DNA from: Acidimicrobiia bacterium
Lineage (GTDB): Bacteria > Actinomycetota > Acidimicrobiia > Acidimicrobiales > Ilumatobacteraceae
Direction: 5' to 3'
Assembly (NCBI GenBank): GCA_010030605.1
Contig: RHCK01000134.1
Coordinates: forward strand, 1-5,196
DNA: 5,196 nt
The notes below the pieces were generated by a model. That model was not told where the DNA came from, did no database searches, and was given only the letters and a program-made list of their open reading frames with translations. A program made the translations under genes and the position numbers. Below are positions 1 to 5,196 of the stretch, piece after piece; position 1 is the stretch's first letter, and every line of letters starts with the position of its first letter.

Positions 1-777
1 TCCTCCGTTGCCGAGTCGGATGAGAACGCCGGTTTCGTCCCAGCGATCGACGGGATGAACGCGACCGGCGATGCTGGACAATCCGGTGCTGGCCGGTGTG
101 GCGACGGCCGCGACCACGGCGCGAACCGTGTTGGGATCACGCACTGCTCGGGCGCCCACGAACTGGGCGTCGATGAAGGCCAGGTCGACCAACGCCAGAT
201 CGTCACGCGAGACATGACGCTCCTCGCCACCATCGATGACGACGTCGTCGATGCGCACGGTGACCCGCTTGGAGCGTCGTCCCACGCGAGCGATGTCCAC
301 GTGTCCGGCGGCCACCAGTGCCGCGGCCGCTCCGGCCGATGTGCCGTCGATGGCGCTGGGGTAAACGTTGTTGGTCCCCGTCGAGATGGCGATCAATGGT
401 GCGTCGGGCCAGCCGAGTGCGACGTCGCGAGAGGTTCCGTCACCACCCAACGCGATGACGGCACCCGCTTGTTCCTTCCAGAAACGTCGTGCCGCCGCGA
501 TGGTGTCGAAGCGTGAACCGCTCAACGGTTCGTCGACGATTTCCACCGCGCACCGCCCGTCGACACCGTCCAACCCCAAACCCTCGGCGGCTCGTTCGGC
601 CAACCGATGACGATCGGGCATCAACAAAATCCGGGTGGCACCGGCCTCGGCGGCGGCCACGATGGCGCGTCGCACGATGCCCACCTTGGTGACATCGGAG
701 GTGTGGGTGGCCGGGGTCACCAATCGGCGAATGTCCTTACCCGCGTTGGGGTTGACGATGATGCCGACGGTGGACAT
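1..777 (-). CDS. AcoX-like / ATP-NAD kinase family protein, C-terminus cut by window edge
   Basis: The frame stays open from ATG at 777 to the left edge, giving 259 residues without a stop. The N-terminus reads GIIVNPNAGKDIRRL (residues 5-19), close to the signature start of AcoX and related ATP-NAD kinase-like proteins. GGDGT at 111-115 is the diacylglycerol/NAD-kinase superfamily nucleotide motif, and STGTNNVYP at 132-140 is the second conserved loop of this family. Family members are usually about 330-370 residues, so roughly the last quarter is missing. The ATG lies 9 bases after the E1 beta stop, with no clear Shine-Dalgarno, so coupled translation is likely. AcoX proteins are encoded beside acetoin dehydrogenase E1 genes in several bacteria, and their biochemical role is not settled. 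NAD phosphorylation is a family-level possibility, not shown here. Family is confident; function is uncertain. Confidence 0.88.
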   Translation of the reverse strand, partial: MSTVGIIVNPNAGKDIRRLVTPATHTSDVTKVGIVRRAIVAAAEAGATRILLMPDRHRLAERAAEGLGLDGVDGRCAVEIVDEPLSGSRFDTIAAARRFWKEQAGAVIALGGDGTSRDVALGWPDAPLIAISTGTNNVYPSAIDGTSAGAAAALVAAGHVDIARVGRRSKRVTVRIDDVVIDGGEERHVSRDDLALVDLAFIDAQFVGARAVRDPNTVRAVVAAVATPASTGLSSIAGRVHPVDRWDETGVLIRLGNGG

Positions 778-786
778 GGACGTCGA

Positions 787-1776
787 TCAGACGCGCGCCA
801 TCACGTCGCGGATTCCCTGAACGATGGTCTTGGAATCCGGGATGTAGTGCTGCTCGAGGGCCGGGCTGAAGGGCACCGGTGAGAACGGGGCGCCGATTCG
901 GGTGACCGGCGCATCGAGATAGTCGAAGGCCAGTTCCTGAATTTGGGAAGCGATCTCTCCACCGAGTCCGCCAAAGCGCACGGCTTCGTGAACGACCACC
1001 GCATGGTTGGTCTTTTTGACCGACGAGACGATGAGATCGGTGTCGAGAGGCTGCAACGTGCGTGGGTCGATGATCTCGCAGTCGATGCCGTCCTTGGCCA
1101 ACTCTTCGGCCGCGATGAGAGCCTCGTTGGCCATGCGCGCGTACGCGACGATGGTGACATCCTTGCCGGGTCGCAGAATGTTTCCCTTGCCGAGCGGAAT
1201 CGAGTAGCTCTCCTCGGGAACGTGGCCGGTCATGCCGAGCAAGCGCTTGTGCTTGATCATGACGGTCGGGTTGTTCTCCTGGATGCACGCGGTCATGAGG
1301 CCCTTCATGTCGTACGGATTGGAGGGCATCACCACCTTCAGGCCCGGAATGTGGCACAGCAAGGCCTCGAGGGACTGACTGTGCTGAGCGGCCGCCGACA
1401 GTCCGCCTCCGCCCGCGGTGGTGATGGTGAGCGGCAACACGGCGTCGCCGCCGAACATGTACTTCAACTTCGCGGCCTGGTTGACGATCTGGTCGAGGGC
1501 CACGCAAATGAAGTCCATGAACATCAGATCGACGATCGGTCGCAGACCGGTGACGGCCGCTCCGACGCCGAGTCCGACGATGGCCTGCTCGCTGATGGGG
1601 GTGTCCACCACGCGGTCGGCTCCGAACTTGGCCTGCAGGCCACCGAAGGTGCCGAACACGCCACCGAAGGCGCCGATGTCCTCACCCGCGCAGAACACGT
1701 TGGGGTCGGCTTCCATTTGCTGCTTGACGGCCTCGTTGAAAGCCATCACGTAGGCGAGTTTGCGTTCGTCGGCCAT
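787..1776 (-). CDS. 2-oxoacid/acetoin dehydrogenase E1 component, beta subunit (AcoB/PdhB type)
   Basis: This 329-residue protein has the normal length for an E1 beta subunit. With E1 alpha it should form the cytoplasmic alpha2beta2 thiamine-diphosphate enzyme that decarboxylates a 2-oxoacid, or cleaves acetoin, and passes the acyl group to lipoyl-E2. The pyrimidine-binding half carries GEDIG (31-35) and DTPISEQAIVGLGVGAA (58-74), including Glu63. QHSQSLEA (131-138) and DPRTLQPLD (237-245) follow, and the C-terminal transketolase domain ends with PFSPVPFSPALEQHYIP (297-313). The frame is open 67 codons further upstream, but that part overlaps E1 alpha and shows no family similarity. ATG at 1776 is preferred because the family-like sequence begins there and GGAG lies 7 bases upstream. 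Its A is also the last base of the alpha TGA stop, suggesting translational coupling. Substrate (acetoin, pyruvate or branched-chain 2-oxoacid) cannot be fixed from sequence; the adjacent AcoX-like gene favours an aco-type system. Confidence 0.95.
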   Translation of the reverse strand: MADERKLAYVMAFNEAVKQQMEADPNVFCAGEDIGAFGGVFGTFGGLQAKFGADRVVDTPISEQAIVGLGVGAAVTGLRPIVDLMFMDFICVALDQIVNQAAKLKYMFGGDAVLPLTITTAGGGGLSAAAQHSQSLEALLCHIPGLKVVMPSNPYDMKGLMTACIQENNPTVMIKHKRLLGMTGHVPEESYSIPLGKGNILRPGKDVTIVAYARMANEALIAAEELAKDGIDCEIIDPRTLQPLDTDLIVSSVKKTNHAVVVHEAVRFGGLGGEIASQIQELAFDYLDAPVTRIGAPFSPVPFSPALEQHYIPDSKTIVQGIRDVMARV

Positions 1777-2759
1777 CACTTCGCTCCGCTCATGCTGGTG
1801 TACACGCCGACCATGATCTGGTCGGGTGTGGGGTAGGGACTCTCGTCGGCGAAGGCGATGGCCGCCTCGATGCCGGCGCGCAGTTCGGCCCAGATGGCAT
1901 CGAACTGATCGCGCGTGGCCGCCTTGTTCTCGATCATTCGGTCTTCGAGAGTGAAGATGGGATCGCGTTGCTTCCACATCGCCACCTCGTCGTCCGATCG
2001 ATACTTCAATCCGAGGTTCTGCACACCGTGGTGGTTGTAGAAGCGGTAGGTCTTGGCCTCGATGAGCGAGGGACCGCCACCGGACCGAGCTCGTTCGACC
2101 GCTTCGACCGCGGCCTCATGAACGGCGATGACGTCCATGCCGTCGACGATGACGCCGGGCATTCCGTATCCGGCCGCGCGATCGACGATGTCGGTGATCG
2201 CCATGGTCTTGTCGCGCGGAGTGAATTCGCCGTATTCGTTGTTCTCGCAGGCGAAGACGATGGGCAGGTGGAGAGCGCACGCCATGTTGGCGGCTTCGTG
2301 GAAGGCTCCGATGTTGGTGGATCCATCGCCGAAGAAAGCCACCGCGACCTGGCCGCGACCGCGGTACTTGTTGGCGAAGGCGGCCCCGACGGCGATTGGT
2401 GAGCCGGCGCCCACGATGCCGTTCGCGCCGAGCATGCCGAGCGAGGTGTCCGAGATGTGCATCGAGCCGCCCTTGCCCTTGCAGTATCCGGTGGCCTTGC
2501 CCATGAGTTCGGCCATCATGCGATTGAAGTCGCCGCCCTTGGCCACGAGGTGTCCGTGTCCGCGGTGCGTGGAGGTGATGTGGTCGTCGTCATTCAGGGC
2601 GCCGCACACACCGGCCGCCACGGCTTCCTCGCCCACATAGAGGTGAAGGAATCCGGGCAGGCGATTGGATTCGGCCAAACGGCCGGCGGCCTCCTCGAAC
2701 AAGCGGATGCGCACCATGCGTCGATGCAGGTCGAGTTGCACGTCTACGGGTAGGTCCAT
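1776..2759 (-). CDS. Thiamine-diphosphate-dependent E1 component, alpha subunit (AcoA/PdhA type)
   Basis: This 327-residue protein matches the usual length of AcoA/PdhA-type E1 alpha subunits. The thiamine-diphosphate/Mg motif is complete: GDG at 144-146 and NN at 173-174, within GDGSTNIGAFHEAANMA (144-160) and VFACENNEYGE (168-178). Other family landmarks are the GEEA segment (43-46), THRGHGH (64-70), the KGKGGSMHI segment (94-102) and LGANGIVGAGSPIAVGAA (110-127). The conserved TYR at 237-239 is followed by FYNHHGVQ, where most relatives have a Gly-His pair in a TYRxxGH pattern; this loop is unusual. ATG at 2759 is supported by AAGGA 10 bases upstream and by the family-like N-terminus. It lies 39 bases after the ThuA-like gene and overlaps the beta gene by one base, as expected for two subunits made in equal amounts. 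Acetoin, pyruvate or another 2-oxoacid remain possible substrates. Confidence 0.95.
   Translation of the reverse strand: MDLPVDVQLDLHRRMVRIRLFEEAAGRLAESNRLPGFLHLYVGEEAVAAGVCGALNDDDHITSTHRGHGHLVAKGGDFNRMMAELMGKATGYCKGKGGSMHISDTSLGMLGANGIVGAGSPIAVGAAFANKYRGRGQVAVAFFGDGSTNIGAFHEAANMACALHLPIVFACENNEYGEFTPRDKTMAITDIVDRAAGYGMPGVIVDGMDVIAVHEAAVEAVERARSGGGPSLIEAKTYRFYNHHGVQNLGLKYRSDDEVAMWKQRDPIFTLEDRMIENKAATRDQFDAIWAELRAGIEAAIAFADESPYPTPDQIMVGVYTSMSGAK
1784..1787 (-). promoter_or_regulatory. Ribosome binding site of the E1 beta gene, inside the E1 alpha coding end
   Basis: GGAG on the minus strand lies seven bases upstream of ATG 1776 and within the last codons of E1 alpha. It decides the beta start against the 67-codon upstream extension of the same frame, and fits re-initiation at the TGATG junction. 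Confidence 0.65.
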
Positions 2760-2769
2760 GGGTGGTCTT

Positions 2770-2774
2770 TCCTT
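2770..2774 (-). promoter_or_regulatory. Ribosome binding site of the E1 alpha gene
   Basis: AAGGA, within the purine-rich AAAAGGAAAG on the minus strand, lies ten bases upstream of ATG 2759 in the 39-base gap after the ThuA-like gene. The rest of the gap shows no hairpin or terminator, so the operon probably reads through. Confidence 0.6.
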
Positions 2775-2798
2775 TTGGTCGAGATGTCGGTCGCCGCG

Positions 2799-3569
2799 TC
2801 AGGCGTCGAGTCCGCGTGCCCACCGTAGTGAGCGTCGGAGCAATTCGTAATATGCCGGCTTTTCCCACGAGCAACGTTCGATACGCGGGTAGTAGTCGAG
2901 CACGGGCTTCATGTCGTAGTGGCCGCGACAGTGTCCGAGGGTGTTGTAGAGGATCGAACCCTTGCCGAGATCGCGCAGATACATGACGAGATGGGTTGGG
3001 TCGCACGACGACCAATCCGCTTCGGCGAACCCGGCGGCTTCGCCCTGCCACGTGGTGTGCAGCAATGGCTTGAGTGACGCGCGGTCTGCGTATTCGCTCA
3101 GGTACAACTCGTCGTCGGTGTCGAACGAGTCGATTCCGGACACGAGCCAATGCGAGGGATCCGAGACACTCACGGTGTACGGCTGGATCGGCGGGTGCGC
3201 CACGAACTGGCTACCGAGTGTTTCGGCCCAGAGCGGGAACACTCGGGGGGATTCCACTCCGTTCGGGCCACCCAAGGTGAGAGCCGCGTTCGTGCCGTGG
3301 AGAGCGACCCACCGTCCGCCACCTTCCACCCAGGAACGAACCGCTCGTTGAGCAGTTTCGCTCGGTCGAACGTCGCAGGTGTACGACACGAGAATCTCGG
3401 CCGACGTGATGCCGTCGACGTCCTCGTAATCGGGCTGAACCCGCACGCGGAACTCCTCGTGTTCGGCGAGAAGACCCAACAGTTCGCGACGCGCGAAATC
3501 GATGTCGTGATATTTCCCGCCGGCGACGAGGGTCACCTCGATCCGACGGGACGCCGGCTTTTCACTCAT
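2799..3569 (-). CDS. ThuA-like domain protein
   Basis: This 256-residue protein is a stand-alone ThuA-like domain, which has a class I glutamine amidotransferase-like fold. Recognisable landmarks are GGKYHD (17-22) near the first strand, GGGRWVALHGTNA (83-95), AHPPIQPYTV (124-133), the family DELY in DTDDELYL (150-157), and KGSILYNTLGHCRGHYD (203-219) near the end. No signal peptide or membrane segment is visible, so it is probably cytoplasmic. ThuA was named from a trehalose-utilisation locus in rhizobia, where it is linked to sugar oxidation; most family members have no assigned reaction. The start lies 10 bases after the SDR stop, with no strong Shine-Dalgarno, so it is probably co-translated with that gene. 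Its place between an SDR and E1 genes hints at handling of a polyol, sugar or ketone intermediate, but this is inference. Family is confident; function is not assigned. Confidence 0.88.
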   Translation of the reverse strand: MSEKPASRRIEVTLVAGGKYHDIDFARRELLGLLAEHEEFRVRVQPDYEDVDGITSAEILVSYTCDVRPSETAQRAVRSWVEGGGRWVALHGTNAALTLGGPNGVESPRVFPLWAETLGSQFVAHPPIQPYTVSVSDPSHWLVSGIDSFDTDDELYLSEYADRASLKPLLHTTWQGEAAGFAEADWSSCDPTHLVMYLRDLGKGSILYNTLGHCRGHYDMKPVLDYYPRIERCSWEKPAYYELLRRSLRWARGLDA

Positions 3570-3579
3570 GACGGGTCGC

Positions 3580-4335
3580 TCAGAAGTCGACGCGCTTCAG
3601 GAATCCACCGTCGACGGTGAGGTTCACACCGTTGATGTGGCGCGCGCGATCGCTGGCGAGGAACGCCACGGCGTTGGCCACGTCGCTGGGCTCGCCCATG
3701 TGTCCACCGGGATGGGCCTTCTCGGTGGCCTCGAAGAACGGCGGCATGGCGTTCTTGATCATGTCCCAGTCGCCACCTTGCACCATGATCGGTCCGGGGG
3801 ACACGACGTTGCAACGGATGCCCTGAGCACCGAGAACCTGGGCCTGACCCAACGTCCAGTTGGTGACCGCGGACTTCAACGCGCTGTAGCTACCCGAGCC
3901 ACTCGCGAAGTGCTCGGTGGTGGCGGTGGTGCCGATGCTGATGATCGATCCGCCACCGTTCGCCAACGCCGCCTTGGCGGCCTCGACGCCGTACACCAGA
4001 GCCATGAGGTCGATGTTGAAGTTGTTGACCCACTGCTCCAACTTGCGGGCCGGCTTGCCGGAGGTGTTGTGCACGTAAATGTCGATGCCGCCGAGTTGTT
4101 CGGCCGACGAGTTCACCCAGGCCTGCAGAGCCTCGGGGTTTCCGGCGTCAACGGCCGCGCCGACCACGGTGCCCTTGGCGGAGAGTTCCTTCACCGCGGC
4201 GGCCACTTCATCGGCGTTACGGGCGCAAATGGCGACCGAGGCGCCTTCGGCGAGCAGTGTTTCGGCGATGGCTCGTCCGAGTCCCTTGGTCGAACCGGTG
4301 ACGAGAGCCTTCTTGCCCTTGAGTCCGAGATCCAT
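3580..4335 (-). CDS. SDR-family NAD(P)-dependent oxidoreductase
   Basis: This 251-residue classical short-chain dehydrogenase/reductase should interconvert an alcohol and a ketone in the cytoplasm using NAD(H) or NADP(H). The Rossmann cofactor motif is TGSTKGLG (13-20). Arg39 in ICARN, after the second strand, is the kind of basic residue often seen with NADP preference. The active-site YxxxK is Tyr150-Lys154 (YSALK), Asn107 sits where the tetrad Asn is expected, and NVVSPGP is at 176-182. Two positions deviate: the usual NNAG appears as HNTSG (89-93), and the residue 13 before Tyr150, normally Ser, is Thr137. ATG at 4335 is supported by a strong AGGGGG five bases upstream. Likely annotations include 3-oxoacyl-ACP reductase-like or 3-hydroxyacyl-CoA dehydrogenase-like, but the substrate cannot be read from sequence. 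The preceding acyl-CoA dehydrogenase makes an acyl-CoA substrate possible. Confidence 0.94.
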   Translation of the reverse strand: MDLGLKGKKALVTGSTKGLGRAIAETLLAEGASVAICARNADEVAAAVKELSAKGTVVGAAVDAGNPEALQAWVNSSAEQLGGIDIYVHNTSGKPARKLEQWVNNFNIDLMALVYGVEAAKAALANGGGSIISIGTTATTEHFASGSGSYSALKSAVTNWTLGQAQVLGAQGIRCNVVSPGPIMVQGGDWDMIKNAMPPFFEATEKAHPGGHMGEPSDVANAVAFLASDRARHINGVNLTVDGGFLKRVDF

Positions 4336-4425
4336 GATTTCCCCCTACGTGTTGTTGGCTGTTGTGATGGCTTGTGTGTTGTCACGGCCGACGGCCGCTG
4401 GTGTGTGTTCCGGTGGAAGGTTCCG
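4336..4425 (-). other. 90-base intergenic leader, G-poor and CA-rich in the transcript
   Basis: This is the longest non-coding stretch in the window, between the acyl-CoA dehydrogenase stop and the SDR start. Read on the minus strand, about 4383-4347 is almost only A and C with few G or T, so it should be unstructured. Just upstream is a tandem repeat of a seven-base unit (ACGGCCG on the plus strand, 4384-4397). No clear -35/-10 pair and no hairpin with a U-tract was found. It could be a plain leader, hold a promoter not recognisable by eye, or serve as a C-rich Rho loading site. Confidence 0.5.
4341..4346 (-). promoter_or_regulatory. Ribosome binding site of the SDR gene
   Basis: AGGGGG on the minus strand lies five bases upstream of ATG 4335. 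It is the strongest Shine-Dalgarno-like site in the window and fixes the SDR start. Confidence 0.7.
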
Positions 4426-5196
4426 TCAACGACGGGTGTCTTTCCAAGCCAGATCCTTGTCGACGCGCGGTTCGCCGGGTAGCCCGAGAACGCGCTCGCC
4501 GATGATGTTGCGCTGGGTTTCGTCCGAACCGCCCGCGATGCGATAACCAGGCGCGCCCAAGACGTGTTCACCCCACGCGAAGGTGCCCCATTCGCCGGTG
4601 TCGGCGATCAAGGCCGCACCGAGAATCTTGGAGATGAGATCCGAGATGCTCGTCATGCCTTCGGTCCAGATGAGCTTGCCCAACGACCCTTCGGGTCCGG
4701 GGGGCGAACCGGCCCGACGCATGTCGGCGGCCCGGCGATTCACGAAGCCCTCCACGCGGAAGTGCGTGTAGGCCTTGGCCAATTCCTGGCGGAGCACCGG
4801 ATCGCTCGTGACACCCATGGCTCGCGCGGTCGCCAACACTTGACGCCACGAACCGCCCACTCGCGATCCACCGCCGCCACCGTCACCCGAGTGATCGCGC
4901 TCGAATCCGAGCGTGGTGAGCGCGACCTTCCAACCTTCGCCCTCGGGGCCGAGGCGCATCGAGTCGGGAATGCGCACATCGTTGAAGAACACCTCGTTGA
5001 ACGAGGACCCGCCGCTCATCTGCTTGATCGGTCGAATCTCGATTCCGGGAAGATCCATGGGGATGATGAAGGCCGTCATTCCCTTGTGCTTCACCACGTC
5101 GGCGTTGCTGCGCGCGATGAGTTCGCCCCACTCGCTGAATTGGGCTCCCGAACTCCACACCTTCTGGCCGTTCAGAACCCATTCGTCGCCGTCGCG
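4426..5196 (-). CDS. Acyl-CoA dehydrogenase (FadE-like), N-terminal part beyond window edge
   Basis: The frame is open to the right edge and gives the last 256 residues of a protein whose family is usually about 380-410 residues. Numbering from the first visible residue, RDGDEWVLNGQKVWSSGAQ (1-19) is the middle beta domain, and KQMSGGSSFNEVFFNDVRIP (58-77) is its typical end. The C-terminal helical domain contains GPEGSLGKL (167-175) and RIAGGSDETQRNIIGERVLG (219-238). The enzyme should oxidise an acyl-CoA to the 2,3-enoyl-CoA, using FAD and passing electrons to electron-transfer flavoprotein. The canonical catalytic Glu just before the GT/GS of the C-terminal motif is Gly here (about 222-223), so any base must come from elsewhere or from a partner subunit. 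A glycine-rich loop (104-115) follows FERDHSG. The GTG at 5160 is an internal Val codon: family sequence continues upstream of it without a break. Chain length or steroid specificity is unknown. Confidence 0.95.
   Translation of the reverse strand, partial: RDGDEWVLNGQKVWSSGAQFSEWGELIARSNADVVKHKGMTAFIIPMDLPGIEIRPIKQMSGGSSFNEVFFNDVRIPDSMRLGPEGEGWKVALTTLGFERDHSGDGGGGGSRVGGSWRQVLATARAMGVTSDPVLRQELAKAYTHFRVEGFVNRRAADMRRAGSPPGPEGSLGKLIWTEGMTSISDLISKILGAALIADTGEWGTFAWGEHVLGAPGYRIAGGSDETQRNIIGERVLGLPGEPRVDKDLAWKDTRR

Noticed and set aside
55..516. Plus-strand open frame at the left end
   Set aside because: The minus strand here encodes the AcoX-like protein with intact GGDGT and TGTNNV motifs; the plus-strand translation has no family features.
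943..1836. Long plus-strand open frame (297 codons) opposite E1 beta
   Set aside because: It is antisense to a clear E1 beta gene, its translation resembles no family, and long antisense frames are expected in high-GC coding DNA.
1777..1977. N-terminal extension of the E1 beta frame upstream of ATG 1776
   Set aside because: It lies wholly inside E1 alpha, is Arg/His-rich without E1 similarity, and the ribosome binding site and family start both point to 1776.
4423..4435. Small hairpin CCGTC-AAC-GACGG at the acyl-CoA dehydrogenase stop codon as a terminator
   Set aside because: The stem is only five base pairs and no U-tract follows in the transcript, so it does not qualify as an intrinsic terminator.
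3568..4482. Long plus-strand open frame (304 codons) opposite the SDR gene
   Set aside because: It mirrors the SDR codons, runs across the intergenic gap, and shows a low-complexity Gly/Val/His/Asp-rich composition with no recognisable motif.
4426..5160. Acyl-CoA dehydrogenase as a complete short gene starting at GTG 5160
   Set aside because: Conserved family sequence (RDGDEWVLNGQK) continues in frame upstream of the GTG to the window edge, so this is an internal Val codon of a longer gene.

Overview
The window is a compact stretch of a high-GC bacterial chromosome. All six protein genes lie on the minus strand and read from high to low coordinates. Protein style (FadE-like acyl-CoA dehydrogenase, SDR, two-subunit E1), GC-rich third positions and tight gene packing suggest an actinobacterium. 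A lineage such as Acidimicrobiia is possible, but this is a judgement from composition and family resemblance, not a database result.

In transcription order the genes are: (1) the C-terminal part of an acyl-CoA dehydrogenase entering from the right edge (5196-4426); (2) a 90-base gap with a G-poor, CA-rich leader and a strong ribosome binding site; (3) an SDR-family NAD(P)-dependent oxidoreductase (4335-3580); (4) a ThuA-like protein (3569-2799); (5) the alpha subunit of a thiamine-diphosphate 2-oxoacid/acetoin dehydrogenase E1 (2759-1776); (6) the beta subunit of the same E1 (1776-787), whose start overlaps the alpha stop in TGATG; (7) an AcoX/NAD-kinase-like protein (777 to the left edge), lacking its C-terminus in this window. 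Gene 7 has no stop inside the window and was found by translating the minus strand directly.

Spacings of 90, 10, 39, -1 and 9 bases, all on one strand and with no convincing terminator, suggest one transcription unit or two (a break is possible in the 90-base gap). The last three genes form a recognisable aco-type set (E1 alpha, E1 beta, AcoX). E2 and E3 are not visible and may lie beyond the left edge. The first three fit oxidation of an acyl-CoA, reduction or oxidation of an alcohol/ketone, and a possible sugar- or polyol-related ThuA role. A shared catabolic route feeding acyl-CoA or acetyl-CoA is plausible but unproven.

No RNA genes, insertion sequences, CRISPR arrays or attachment sites were seen. 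The main points of interest are the mixed gene neighbourhood, the poorly understood AcoX-like protein, and departures from consensus at catalytic positions in the acyl-CoA dehydrogenase, the SDR and E1 alpha.
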